A DNA stretch of 64,000 bases from an uncultured Oscillibacter sp. (GCA_900548505.1 URKI01000001.1:22748-86747); one strand, 5' to 3'. Positions 25,290-33,505 are shown, counted from the stretch's first letter. The notes: generated by a model not told the origin, from the letters alone. Translations and numbers: made by a program.

Positions 25290-25335
25290 GCCTTGCGGGA
25301 ACGTCGTTATTTTTATAACAATGGTCCCGCAAGGC
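25290..25335 (-). promoter_or_regulatory. Large hairpin at the 5' end of the peptide importer transcript
   Basis: An 11-bp perfect stem, 25290-25300 with 25325-25335, extended by an inner GTTAT/ATAAC helix, spans the first ~45 transcribed bases on the minus strand. No T-run follows it, so it is more likely an mRNA-stability or regulatory structure than a terminator, though it could partly end read-through from the AI-2E gene. Confidence 0.5.
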
Positions 25336-25338
25336 TGT

Positions 25339-25367
25339 ATTGTACACGAACGGCTCTTCGATTGCAA
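25339..25367 (-). promoter_or_regulatory. Promoter of the peptide importer operon
   Basis: On the minus strand TTGCAA (25362-25367), 17 bases, TACAAT (25339-25344). Confidence 0.82.
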
Positions 25368-25382
25368 GAGCTTTCTGAAATT

Positions 25383-26621
25383 TTACACGCCGTCCTCCGG
25401 CCCCTGGCCCGCCTGGGTTTCCACGGTTCTGGAGGAGCCGTAGGCCTCGGTGGACAGCGGCAGGCACTTTTTCCGCAGGCGGCTTTCAATAAAGAAGGAG
25501 GCCGCGCTGTAGAGGCAGGCGCACACCGGTACGCCGAAGAACATGCCGGGGATGCCGAAGAAGCTGCCGCCCACCAAAATGGCGATGATGACCCACAGGC
25601 TGGAAAGGCCGGTCTTGTCGCCCAGGATCTTGGGGCCGATGACGTTGCCGTCCAGCTGCTGGAGAGCCAGCACAAAAAGGACGAAGTAGAGACCTTTGAG
25701 GGGGTCTGCCAGGATGATGAGGAACGTGCTGGGAATGGCGCCCAGGAACGGGCCGAAGAAGGGGATCACATTGGTGACGCCCACGATGACGGACACCAGG
25801 GGCGTATAGGGGAACTTGAGAATGGAACATCCCACAAAGCAGATAATACCGATGATGAGGGAGTCCAGCAGCTTGCCGCGGACAAAGCCGGAGAAGATCT
25901 CATCCACCTTCCGGGTGCCCAGCAGCACCCAGCGCACATTCTCCCGGGAGAACAGGCCGTGGACGATCTTGCGGGCCTGGGCGGCACACAGCTCCTTGGT
26001 GGCCAGCAGATACACCGAGACGATGATGCCCACCAGCAGGTTCTTCAAAAACACCAGCGTGCTCACCACGCCGCCGGAGAGGACGGTCATCAGCGTGGAC
26101 GCCTGGGGCAGAACCTCCTTGGTCAGCCAGGTCTGGATATCTTTATAATAGGTATCCATCTGGACCATGACCCAGGACTCCACCTCCGGGTTGGTCTCCA
26201 GCAGATGCTCTACCCAGCCGGTGATGATGAGATAGTAATTTTCCACGTTGTTCACCAGCTGCAAAACGCTCTTGTAAAGCTCCGGCAGCAGCACGGAGGC
26301 CAGCAGATAGCCCAGCACACAGATCAGCACCCACGTCAAAAGCAGGCTGGCCGCCCGGGGCAGCTTTGCCGCCATGAGGCCGTTTTTATGGGCCTTGGCC
26401 ACCGCAGAGGCAAACAGGTTCCGTTCGAAGAAATTCACCACCGGCGCCAGCAAATACGCGATCATGGCGCCGTAGAGGATGGGCTCCACCGCCGTGAGCA
26501 GCTGGCCGCCGACTGCCAGCAGCGCCCGGCCGCCGAACAGGGTATCATACAGAAGCAAAATCAAACTGACGGTACAAAAAACCGCCAGTCCCAATTGAAT
26601 ATACGGCTTTCTCTGTTTCAT
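25383..26621 (-). CDS. AI-2E family transporter
   Basis: The 412-residue integral membrane protein has ~7-8 hydrophobic segments and the family motifs VIPFFGPFLGAIPS, LQQLDGNVIGPKILGD and IPGMFFGVPV. AI-2E proteins include putative autoinducer-2 exporters and ion transporters; the name does not establish the substrate. ATG 26621 is preferred to 26630 because GGAAGG is 8 bases before it. It reads toward the peptide importer but that operon has its own promoter. Confidence 0.9.
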   Translation of the reverse strand: MKQRKPYIQLGLAVFCTVSLILLLYDTLFGGRALLAVGGQLLTAVEPILYGAMIAYLLAPVVNFFERNLFASAVAKAHKNGLMAAKLPRAASLLLTWVLICVLGYLLASVLLPELYKSVLQLVNNVENYYLIITGWVEHLLETNPEVESWVMVQMDTYYKDIQTWLTKEVLPQASTLMTVLSGGVVSTLVFLKNLLVGIIVSVYLLATKELCAAQARKIVHGLFSRENVRWVLLGTRKVDEIFSGFVRGKLLDSLIIGIICFVGCSILKFPYTPLVSVIVGVTNVIPFFGPFLGAIPSTFLIILADPLKGLYFVLFVLALQQLDGNVIGPKILGDKTGLSSLWVIIAILVGGSFFGIPGMFFGVPVCACLYSAASFFIESRLRKKCLPLSTEAYGSSRTVETQAGQGPEDGV

Positions 26622-26668
26622 TGCCACCATCCTTCCAATGTTTTTATTCTACACGGCGCCCCCGGCAA

Positions 26669-26697
26669 TTGCAATCCTGATTTTCCCGTGCTATACT
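26669..26697 (+). promoter_or_regulatory. Promoter of the lipid kinase-Nudix pair
   Basis: TTGCAA (26669-26674), 17 bases, TATACT (26692-26697) with an extended -10 TGC. Confidence 0.8.
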
Positions 26698-26738
26698 GTC
26701 CTTTACACAAATTTGACACTTGGCGCAGGAGGCACTTT

Positions 26739-27626
26739 ATGACCCAGAAAAAGCTTCTTTTCATAGTAAACCCGCGGGCTGGACGCAGTAAATCCCGCAG
26801 TCCGCTGTTTGACGTGATCGCGCTTTGTTCCGAGGCAGGCTATCTCATCTCCGTCCACAAAACCACCGCTCCGGGAGACGCCACCCAGACCGCGCAGCGG
26901 GAGGGCGGCAACTACGATCTGGTGGTGGCCGTGGGCGGCGACGGCACGCTCAACGAGGTCATCACCGGCCTGATGAGCCTGGAGCAGCGGCCCTTGCTGG
27001 GCTATCTGCCCCAGGGCAGCACCAACGACTTTGCCGCCAGCCTCCATATCTCCGACCACCCGGTCACCGCCGCCATGTCCATGCTCCGCAGCACGCCCCG
27101 CGCCCTGGACATCGGCCGGTGGAACGAGCGCAGCTTTGTGTATGTAGCCTCTTTCGGCGCGTTCACCCGCACCTCCTACGCCGCCTCCCAGGCCGCCAAG
27201 AACGCCCTGGGGCACTTTGCTTATATCCTGGAGGGCGTCAAGGACCTCAACACCCTGCGCCCCTATCACATCCGCCTGACGGCGGACGGCGAGGTGCTGG
27301 ACGGGGAGTACCTGTTCGGCGCCGTGTGCAACTCCACTTCCATCGGCGGGCTTATGAAGCTCAGCCCCGAGCGGGTGGTGCTGGACGACGGCAAGTTTGA
27401 AATGCTGCTGATCCCCAATCCCAAAAATCCCCTGGAGCTGCAGAACCTGCTGCTGGCACTGGTGAACCAGCAGTACGACAGCCCCGAGCTGATCTTCCGC
27501 CATGTCTCCTCGCTGCACCTGGAAACGGAGGAGCAGCTGCCCTGGTCCCTGGATGGGGAGTATGCCCCCAGTGTGCCGGTGGTAAACATCGAAAACCGCT
27601 GCCGTGCCCTTTCCATGCTGTTATGA
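26739..27626 (+). CDS. Diacylglycerol/lipid kinase family protein (YegS/BmrU-like)
   Basis: The 295-residue protein has the diacylglycerol kinase catalytic fold: FIVNPRAGRSKS at the N-terminus, VVAVGGDGTLNEVITG (the GGDGT nucleotide motif) and LPQGSTNDFAASL. It phosphorylates a lipid alcohol with ATP at the membrane; the exact lipid is not evident. ATG 26739 follows AGGAGG (26727-26732). It overlaps the Nudix gene by four bases, indicating translational coupling. Confidence 0.92.
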   Translation: MTQKKLLFIVNPRAGRSKSRSPLFDVIALCSEAGYLISVHKTTAPGDATQTAQREGGNYDLVVAVGGDGTLNEVITGLMSLEQRPLLGYLPQGSTNDFAASLHISDHPVTAAMSMLRSTPRALDIGRWNERSFVYVASFGAFTRTSYAASQAAKNALGHFAYILEGVKDLNTLRPYHIRLTADGEVLDGEYLFGAVCNSTSIGGLMKLSPERVVLDDGKFEMLLIPNPKNPLELQNLLLALVNQQYDSPELIFRHVSSLHLETEEQLPWSLDGEYAPSVPVVNIENRCRALSMLL

Positions 27627-28246
27627 GAGAAGAACTGGACATTCTGCGCCGCCGCTTCGGCGGCCATACCCCCTCCCTTCTGGGCGAACAGCGCCGCTAC
27701 GCCGTGCTGTGTCCCCTGGTGGAGCGGGAGGACGGACTGCATTTTCTCTACGAGGTGCGCTCCCACACCCTCAGCCAGGGGGGCGAGGTGTGTTTCCCCG
27801 GCGGGCGCATGGAGCCGGGGGAGTCTCCGGAGGAATGTGCCCTGCGGGAGACGGAGGAGGAGCTGGCCATCCCGGCCCGGGAGATCACCCTGCTGGGCAC
27901 GCCGGACTTTATCTGCAACCAGGCGGGCTTTTTGCTGCGGCCGGTACTGGGCGTGGTCTCCCCCCGGGGCTTTGCGGCCATGCGGCCCTCCCCGGCTGAG
28001 GTGGAGACCGTATTCACCGCGCCGCTGTCCTTTTTCCACGACACGCCCCCACAGCCGTGGCACTATGATCTGCTGCCCCGGGTGCCGGAGGACTTCCCCT
28101 ACGAGGCCGTGGGCATCCCCCGGGACTATGCCTGGGCCCGGGGCCGGGTAGACATTCCCATCTGGTACTGGCAGGGCCACGCGGTCTGGGGCATGACCGC
28201 CCGTCTCACCGCCCAGGTGGTCCGGGCGCTGTACGATGGCAAATGA
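27623..28246 (+). CDS. Nudix hydrolase, CoA pyrophosphatase-like
   Basis: The 207-residue protein has a complete Nudix box, GGEVCFPGGRMEPGESPEEC followed by ALRETEEEL (~52-80), within a NUDT7/YeaB-type sequence (the preceding SQGGEVCFPGG matches the CoA pyrophosphatase subgroup). It likely hydrolyses CoA or a related nucleoside diphosphate derivative. Translationally coupled to the lipid kinase; no functional link between the two is known to me. Confidence 0.9.
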   Translation: MREELDILRRRFGGHTPSLLGEQRRYAVLCPLVEREDGLHFLYEVRSHTLSQGGEVCFPGGRMEPGESPEECALRETEEELAIPAREITLLGTPDFICNQAGFLLRPVLGVVSPRGFAAMRPSPAEVETVFTAPLSFFHDTPPQPWHYDLLPRVPEDFPYEAVGIPRDYAWARGRVDIPIWYWQGHAVWGMTARLTAQVVRALYDGK

Positions 28247-28251
28247 AGCAA

Positions 28252-28284
28252 AAAAGAGGAGCCGTAAACACGGCCCCTCTTTTA
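28252..28284. terminator. Terminator between the Nudix and mutase-GNAT genes
   Basis: Imperfect stem AAAAGAGG-A-GCCG with CGGC-C-CCTCTTTT around loop TAAACA (28252-28283), with A/T runs on both sides, so it can act on both convergent genes. Confidence 0.8.
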
Positions 28285-28309
28285 TTATTATATGTGTTCA
28301 GCCGGGCGC

Positions 28310-29371
28310 TCACACCTCTGCCGGCGGAAGGGCCAGATAGGCCGGATCAAAGCCGATGCCCTTTTCCAGGACGTCTGCCTGGGTCCCGGGCCGGAAGCCG
28401 TACCGGCTCCAGAAAGCCGCCGAATCTCCCGGGCGCACCAGCACCGTCTCGCCCCCGGTCTCCCGGGTCAGGCGCACCGCCTGTCCGATCAGCTGCACGC
28501 CGAAGCCCCTGCCCCGGTACTCCGGCTGGATGTACGCCAGGGCGATCTGGCCCTGTGCGGCGCCCATCTGCAAAAGGCCCACCGGCTCCTCGCCCAGATA
28601 GCCTACCAGGGTCGGCCCGTCCGGCTGCACCGCCATACCGGTCTCCCGGACGCAGCGGTCCAAAAACGCTGCCTGCTCCGCCGGGCACAGCGGCAAAAAG
28701 CGCAGACCCGGCTCCAAGCCGTTGGCCCGCTTGCCCTTCGTCTCTCCCGCCAGGTATTCGGGGGTGCGCAGGTGGCTGTTGTCGTCCCGGAACACCACCT
28801 CCAGCTTTCCATCCCGCACTTCCAGCTTGGATACCGCCGTGTTGTCTCCCACCGGCGTGGCGGCCAGCTGTTCCAGTGTGTAGCCCTGGAGGGACGCCAG
28901 CAGCAGCCGGATGGCATAGCCGTGGGAAAAGACCGCCACGGTCCTGCCCTCGTTTTTCCGGGCAATGTCCTCCACAGCTGCCCGTACCCGGCGCAGCACC
29001 GCGGCGGGCGCCTCGCCGCCGGCCACCTGCCAGCGCTCGGGGTGCAGGCTGAAGTTCTCCATCTGCTCCGGGTCGGCGCGGGCGATGTCACCCCAGGTAC
29101 GCTGCTCCCAGACGCCTACGCAGATCTCCCGGAGGTCCGTGCGCCGGTGCAATTCCAGCCCCTTGGGCTGATAAATGGCGGCCGCGGTGGCGCAGGTACG
29201 GTAGAGATCGCTGGAATACACCGCGTCCACGCGGATGTCCGCAAACCGCTTCTCCAGCGCCGCCACCTGCCGCGCGCCCCGGTCGGTGAGCAGGCTGTTG
29301 TACTGGCCCTGTGCAATGCGGTACAGGTTGCCCTCCGCCTCCGCGTGGCGGATCAGATAGATGGTGGTCAT
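28310..29371 (-). CDS. Histidine phosphatase (phosphoglycerate mutase-like) - GNAT acetyltransferase fusion
   Basis: The 353-residue protein fuses two domains. Residues ~1-195 are a histidine phosphatase (TTIYLIRHAEAEGN with the catalytic His, LREICVGVWE, VAVFSHGYAIR). Residues ~215-340 are a GNAT domain with the acetyl-CoA motif IQPEYRGRGFGVQLIGQAVR. ATG 29371 follows GGAGG at 5 bases. No stop or frameshift separates the parts. The phosphatase may act on a small phosphorylated metabolite and the GNAT on the same or a linked amine; neither substrate is known. Confidence 0.88.
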   Translation of the reverse strand: MTTIYLIRHAEAEGNLYRIAQGQYNSLLTDRGARQVAALEKRFADIRVDAVYSSDLYRTCATAAAIYQPKGLELHRRTDLREICVGVWEQRTWGDIARADPEQMENFSLHPERWQVAGGEAPAAVLRRVRAAVEDIARKNEGRTVAVFSHGYAIRLLLASLQGYTLEQLAATPVGDNTAVSKLEVRDGKLEVVFRDDNSHLRTPEYLAGETKGKRANGLEPGLRFLPLCPAEQAAFLDRCVRETGMAVQPDGPTLVGYLGEEPVGLLQMGAAQGQIALAYIQPEYRGRGFGVQLIGQAVRLTRETGGETVLVRPGDSAAFWSRYGFRPGTQADVLEKGIGFDPAYLALPPAEV

Positions 29372-29504
29372 AGGTTCCTCCTGGCTGTGCAATTTCTTTT
29401 CTTCTGGCATTATAGCGCCGACACCGCATTTTGGCAAATCCGGCAGCGGATTTTTTTGCGCCGGCGGGACATACTACCCTCAAGCCGCAAAGGAGTGATT
29501 GAAG

Positions 29505-29684
29505 ATGCATTCGAATACCGGATTCTGGGTCGGTATGGGCGCGGGCATGGCCGCCGGCGCCGTGCTGGGGATGATGACTGCCAGCAACCGCCATTCCATG
29601 AAGTCACAGGTAGGCAAGAGCCTGCACAAGCTGGGTGTCGCCATGGATGAGGCTGTGGACAGCATCGTCTCTGAGCTGCACTGA
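29505..29684 (+). CDS. Small YtxH-like protein (59 aa)
   Basis: Has an N-terminal glycine-rich hydrophobic segment (TGFWVGMGAGMAAGAVLGMMTA) followed by a charged amphipathic helix (KSQVGKSLHKLGVAMDEAVDSIVSELH), the layout of small YtxH-type membrane-anchored proteins. ATG 29505 follows AAAGGAG (29489-29495) by 9 bases. Function unknown. Confidence 0.75.
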   Translation: MHSNTGFWVGMGAGMAAGAVLGMMTASNRHSMKSQVGKSLHKLGVAMDEAVDSIVSELH

Positions 29685-29689
29685 GGACG

Positions 29690-29713
29690 GGCCGGGAGCG
29701 CAAGTTCCCGGCC
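29690..29713 (+). terminator. Terminator of the small YtxH-like gene
   Basis: Stem GGCCGGGA (29690-29697) with TCCCGGCC (29706-29713), followed by TCCTCATTTTCTTTT. Confidence 0.75.
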
Positions 29714-29748
29714 TCCTCATTTTCTTTTAAAAAAGATGAAAAAAGGGC

Positions 29749-29776
29749 TTGACTTTCCGCTTTCTTTTGCTATAAT
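29749..29776 (+). promoter_or_regulatory. tRNA-Ser promoter
   Basis: TTGACT (29749-29754), 16 bases, perfect TATAAT (29771-29776) with extended -10 TGC. Confidence 0.85.
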
Positions 29777-29818
29777 AATAACGCTGTCTCTTCCAGGCAG
29801 CAAACAAGTGCATCACTT

Positions 29819-29910
29819 GGAGAAGTCGCCTAGTTGGTCGAGGGCGCATGATTGGAAATCATGTAGGCCCCTAAAGGGTCTCGAGGGTTCGAATCCCTCC
29901 TTCTCCGCCA
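29819..29910 (+). tRNA. tRNA-Ser (anticodon GGA), CCA encoded
   Basis: Acceptor stem GGAGAAG pairs with CTTCTCC (29900-29906), discriminator G 29907 and encoded CCA (29908-29910). The anticodon stem is CATGA/TCATG with loop TTGGAAA; the anticodon GGA is at 29854-29856. It has the long variable arm of serine tRNAs and a GGTTCGAATCC T-arm. Confidence 0.97.
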
Positions 29911-29915
29911 AGCAA

Positions 29916-29947
29916 AACCCTGTAACCGCAATGGTTACAGGGTTTTT
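29916..29947 (+). terminator. tRNA-Ser terminator
   Basis: Stem AACCCTGTAACC (29916-29927) with GGTTACAGGGTT (29933-29944), then TTT. Confidence 0.9.
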
Positions 29948-30088
29948 GCATTTCGCCGCGCCAAACGCGTATCGGGAGGCCCTCCCTGGCGCTCCGCCAG
30001 GGAATCCGCAAATAATCGGCGTTCTGCCCTTGAATCACGTGACATTTCTCTATGTATTTTGAGAATGGGACAAGAAAGGCGAACCGCT

Positions 30089-30388
30089 ATGCGCAAGAAA
30101 AATCCGGCTCCCCGGTTGATGCATGCAGGCGAAAGCACCATGACCAAGAGGGCCTCTGCGTCTGTCTCCGTGCCCAAGACGCTGCCCACCTATATGTGCT
30201 TTGTGTTCTCCTTTGACGGTGCAGCGCCCCTGGACGCGGTTTACGGCGGCGTTTATGATTATCTGAAAAACGAGCTGCCCTGCCCCGCAGCCATAAACGT
30301 ATCTCTCCACACACTCTCCCCAATGAAAAGGCCGCTGATCTCCCTGCGAAATCAGCAGCCTTTTCATTTTGTCCCGGCCGTGCTATGA
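30089..30388 (+). CDS. Possible small hypothetical protein (99 aa), doubtful
   Basis: An ORF with a plausible site (AAGAAAGG, 30072-30079) in the 480-base gap between tRNA-Ser and the patatin gene. Its middle (PTYMCFVFSFDGAAPLDAVYGG) reads like protein but I recognise no family. The last ~22 codons are encoded by a terminator-like hairpin and by the patatin promoter, which argues that either the true gene ends earlier or this is not a gene. Confidence 0.3.
   Translation: MRKKNPAPRLMHAGESTMTKRASASVSVPKTLPTYMCFVFSFDGAAPLDAVYGGVYDYLKNELPCPAAINVSLHTLSPMKRPLISLRNQQPFHFVPAVL
30322..30368. terminator. Hairpin upstream of the patatin gene
   Basis: Long imperfect stem AATGAAAAGGC-C-GCTGAT (30322-30339) with ATCAGC-A-GCCTTTTCATT (30351-30368); only a short T-run follows. 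Possibly a terminator for transcription coming from the tRNA side. Confidence 0.5.
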
Positions 30389-30389
30389 T
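30361..30389 (+). promoter_or_regulatory. Probable promoter of the patatin gene
   Basis: TTTTCA (30361-30366), 17 bases and TATGAT (30384-30389) with extended -10 TGC; it overlaps the end of the preceding hairpin. Confidence 0.55.
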
Positions 30390-30428
30390 AAGCAAAAAGC
30401 CATCTATACAAGAAAGAAGTGACCTTGC

Positions 30429-31292
30429 ATGAAAACCGCTCTGGTTCTGGAGGGCGGCGCCTTCCGCACCATTTTCTCCTCCGGCGTGTGCGACGCATTT
30501 TTGGATGGGGATCTGCCCCTGCCGGACTATACTCTGGGCGTCTCCGCCGGCATCACCTACGGCGTCAGCTACCTCTCCCGGCAGAGCCGCCGGAACCTGC
30601 GGGTGCTGACCCGCTTTGCCTCCGACCCACGCTATATGGGAATGGGCAACTATCTGCGCCGGGGCAACCACTCCTATTTCGGTCTGCGCTTTTCCTATGA
30701 GACCATCCCCAACGAGCTGGACCCCTTTGACTATGACACCTTCGAGGCCTATCCCGGCCGGGCGGAGGCGGTAGTCACCAACCTGGAGACCGGTCGGGCT
30801 GAGTATCTGCCCGTGCCCCGGCGGGATGAGCACAATCTGCTGCTCCAGGCTACCTGCGCCATTCCCTTCCTCTTCCCGGTCTATCATCTGGATGGACAGC
30901 CTTACCTGGACGGCGGCTGTGCCGACGCCATTCCCTGGAAGCACGCCTTTGATGAGGGCTGCGACCGGGTGGTGGTCGTCCTGACCCGGGAGCGGGACTA
31001 TGAAAAGACGCCGGACAAGTCCCTGCCTCTGATTCGCCGGGCCTTCCGCAAATACCCCCGCTTTGTGGAGACCATGGAGAGCCGGGCCCAGCGGTACAAC
31101 CAGTGCCGCCGGGAACTTTTTGAGCTGGAACGGCAGGGCCGCGTGCTGGTGATCGCCCCCGAATCCACCGCCGGTTTTTCCCGGACGGAGCGGGATCTGG
31201 AGAAGGTCCGCGCCCTGTGGCAGTCCGGCTACTTCGCCGGGCGCAGCGCCCTGCCCGCCGTGCGGGAATTCTGGTTCGGCCAAAATTCGTAA
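30429..31292 (+). CDS. Patatin-like phospholipase family protein
   Basis: The 287-residue protein has the patatin catalytic dyad: VLEGGAFRTIFSSGV (oxyanion-hole GG region), the nucleophile elbow GVSAG with its Ser at ~43, and YLDGGCADAIP with the catalytic Asp in DGG. Likely a soluble acyl hydrolase acting on a lipid. It is close to the RssA/YlbK-like bacterial branch by motif. Single gene with its own terminator. Confidence 0.92.
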   Translation: MKTALVLEGGAFRTIFSSGVCDAFLDGDLPLPDYTLGVSAGITYGVSYLSRQSRRNLRVLTRFASDPRYMGMGNYLRRGNHSYFGLRFSYETIPNELDPFDYDTFEAYPGRAEAVVTNLETGRAEYLPVPRRDEHNLLLQATCAIPFLFPVYHLDGQPYLDGGCADAIPWKHAFDEGCDRVVVVLTRERDYEKTPDKSLPLIRRAFRKYPRFVETMESRAQRYNQCRRELFELERQGRVLVIAPESTAGFSRTERDLEKVRALWQSGYFAGRSALPAVREFWFGQNS

Positions 31293-31301
31293 ATTTTGCG
31301 T

Positions 31302-31339
31302 GAAACACCTCCTTTTCCCAGGAGGTGTTTCTCTTTTTC
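31302..31339 (+). terminator. Terminator of the patatin gene
   Basis: Perfect stem GAAACACCTCC (31302-31312) with GGAGGTGTTTC (31321-31331) followed by TCTTTTTC. Confidence 0.92.
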
Positions 31340-31413
31340 ACAAAGGTTGTACGTTTGCGTTGTACTTCTTCTCTTACATTTTACGCAAAATTTACAAAAT
31401 TCTCCGTTTCCTC

Positions 31414-31442
31414 TTCTCAGTGCCGTTTTTTGAATATATAAT
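31414..31442 (+). promoter_or_regulatory. Probable promoter of the Na/Pi cotransporter gene
   Basis: TTCTCA (31414-31419), 17 bases and a perfect TATAAT (31437-31442). Confidence 0.55.
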
Positions 31443-31538
31443 GATAAAGCTGCATATCCGTAAAGGAGCAGCAGCAAATATCGCCTATATTTTTTTTGCC
31501 CAAAAACGCCTACCGAACGAAGAAAAAGGAGCAACAGC

Positions 31539-33290
31539 ATGGATATTTTTTCCGTCTTTACCCTTTGCGGCGGTCTGGCCTTCTTCCTCTACGGCATGAA
31601 CACCATGTCCAAAAGCCTGGAGAAGATGGCCGGCGGCAAACTGGAGCGCATTTTAAAGCGCATGACCTCCAACCCCCTCAAGAGCCTGCTGCTTGGCACC
31701 GGCATCACCGTGGCCATCCAGTCCTCCTCCGCAGTGACGGTCATGCTGGTGGGCCTGGTGAACTCCGGCGTCATGGAGCTGAGCCAGACCATCGGCGTCA
31801 TCATGGGTTCCAACATCGGTACCACCACCACCGCGTGGATCCTGTCCCTGACGGGCATCGAAAGTGACAACGTATTTGTCAACATGCTCAAGCCGGAGAG
31901 CTTTTCTCCCCTGCTGGCCATGGCGGGCGTCATCCTCATCATGGGCTCCAAGAAGCAAAAGCGCCGGGACATCGGCCGCGTCATGGTGGGCTTTGCCATT
32001 TTGATGTACGGCATGGACCTGATGAAAGACGCGGTGGAGCCTCTGTCCGAGGTCCCCGCCTTCACCGAGCTGCTCACCGCCTTCCAGAATCCCCTGCTGG
32101 GCGTGCTGGTGGGCATGGTCTTTACGGCCGTCATCCAGTCCTCCTCCGCCTCCGTGGGTATCCTGCAGGCTCTGGCCCTCACCGGCTCCGTCTCCTTCGG
32201 CGCCGCCATCCCCATCATCATGGGCCAGAACATCGGCACCTGCATCACCGCCCTCATCAGCTCCATCGGCGTCAGCCGCAGTGCCAAGCGGGTGGCCGTG
32301 GTTCACATCTCCTTCAACGTAATCGGCACCGCCGTGTGCATGGTGCTCTTCTACGGCGCCAACGCCCTGGTGGGCTTTACCTTCCTCAATGATCCCATCA
32401 GCGTGGTGGGCATCGCTTTCTGCCACTCCGTGTTCAACATCTTTACCACGGCGCTGCTGCTGCCCTTCTCCCGCCAGCTGGAAAAGCTGGCGCGGAGACT
32501 GGTCCGCAGCGAGAGCCGCAAGGAAAGCTTCGCGTTCCTGGACCCCCTGCTGCTGCGTACCCCCGGCGTGGCCATCAGCGAGTGCGTGTCCATGACCAAT
32601 CAGATGGGCGCTCTGGCCCACAAGAGCCTCCTTTTGTCCCTGGAGCAGCTGAACGGATACAGCGAGACCCGGGAGGCCCAGATCCTGGAAAACGAGGACA
32701 AGCTGGATATTTACGAGGACCGTCTGGGCAGCTACCTGGTGGAGATCTCCCAGCACGGCGTGTCCATGGACGACATGCGCACCGTCTCCCGCCTGCTCCA
32801 CGCCATCGGCGACTTCGAGCGTATCGGCGACCACGCCCTCAACCTGCAGGAGTCCGCACAGGAGCTCCACGACAAGGGCCTGCGCTTTTCCGACTCTGCA
32901 GAGGCGGAGATCTCCGTGCTGCTGGACGCTCTGCGGGATATTCTGGGACAGGCCTTCTCCTGCTTTGCCGCCGATGACGCCCACGCCGCTTTGAGCGTGG
33001 AGCCTCTGGAGGAGACCATCGACCGGCTTATCGAGGAAGTGCGCATGCGCCACATCCAGCGTCTCCAGACCGGCGAGTGCACCATTCAGCTGGGCTTCAT
33101 CCTTAGCGACCTTCTGACCAACTTCGAGCGTGTGTCCGACCACTGCTCCAACATCGCCGTGTGCGTGCTGGAAGAGCAGGACGCCTCCCTGGACCGCCAC
33201 GCCTATCTCCACAGCCTCAAGACCGACGACTCCTTTGCACGGCACCTGGCCGGGCAGCTGGAAAAGTACCGTCTGCCCCAGCAGGCATGA
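31539..33290 (+). CDS. Na/Pi cotransporter family protein with C-terminal PhoU-like domain
   Basis: The 583-residue protein has the paired Na_Pi_cotrans domains, each with a QSSSA motif (ITVAIQSSSAVTVMLVGL and VFTAVIQSSSASVGILQAL) and a repeated GxNIGT(T/C) motif (IMGSNIGTTTT, IMGQNIGTCIT). The C-terminal ~220 residues are helical and PhoU-like (AIGDFERIGDHALNLQE, ...RVSDHCSNIAV). It probably imports phosphate with sodium at the membrane; the PhoU part may gate it. AAAAAGGAG precedes the ATG. Monocistronic. Confidence 0.93.
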   Translation: MDIFSVFTLCGGLAFFLYGMNTMSKSLEKMAGGKLERILKRMTSNPLKSLLLGTGITVAIQSSSAVTVMLVGLVNSGVMELSQTIGVIMGSNIGTTTTAWILSLTGIESDNVFVNMLKPESFSPLLAMAGVILIMGSKKQKRRDIGRVMVGFAILMYGMDLMKDAVEPLSEVPAFTELLTAFQNPLLGVLVGMVFTAVIQSSSASVGILQALALTGSVSFGAAIPIIMGQNIGTCITALISSIGVSRSAKRVAVVHISFNVIGTAVCMVLFYGANALVGFTFLNDPISVVGIAFCHSVFNIFTTALLLPFSRQLEKLARRLVRSESRKESFAFLDPLLLRTPGVAISECVSMTNQMGALAHKSLLLSLEQLNGYSETREAQILENEDKLDIYEDRLGSYLVEISQHGVSMDDMRTVSRLLHAIGDFERIGDHALNLQESAQELHDKGLRFSDSAEAEISVLLDALRDILGQAFSCFAADDAHAALSVEPLEETIDRLIEEVRMRHIQRLQTGECTIQLGFILSDLLTNFERVSDHCSNIAVCVLEEQDASLDRHAYLHSLKTDDSFARHLAGQLEKYRLPQQA

Positions 33291-33300
33291 TCCCTTTGCG

Positions 33301-33331
33301 CGGGCCCGCCCTCCGGCGGGCCCGTTTTTTT
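33301..33331 (+). terminator. Terminator of the Na/Pi cotransporter gene
   Basis: Perfect stem CGGGCCCGCC (33301-33310) with GGCGGGCCCG (33315-33324) and seven Ts. Confidence 0.95.
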
Positions 33332-33505
33332 GAATATTCATTTTTATATTCATGATATGCAGCGGCCGTTTTTGTGATTCTGCCTAATCATCCCTGATTT
33401 TTCTTGATTTGCTCTGTTGTTTTTTCAAATTTTACCCATCGTCCACAAATAAATATTCATTTTTTGTGAAAAAGTATTGACATTCATGCAGGGACGTGGT
33501 AAGGT
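33332..33505 (+). promoter_or_regulatory. Promoter region of the polar amino-acid importer
   Basis: TTGACA (33477-33482), 17 bases, TAAGGT (33500-33505). The AT-rich upstream DNA holds TGAATATTCA (33331-33340), ATATTCATGATATGCA (33346-33361) and AATATTCA (33453-33460), i.e. repeated ATTCA elements that could be operator sites. No gene is visible in the remaining part of this ~290-base gap. Confidence 0.6.

Noticed and set aside
25068..26738. Upstream extension of the lipid kinase frame by 557 codons
   Set aside because: This part lies antisense to the peptide-binding-protein start and AI-2E gene and crosses the kinase's own promoter; the real start is ATG 26739 behind AGGAGG.
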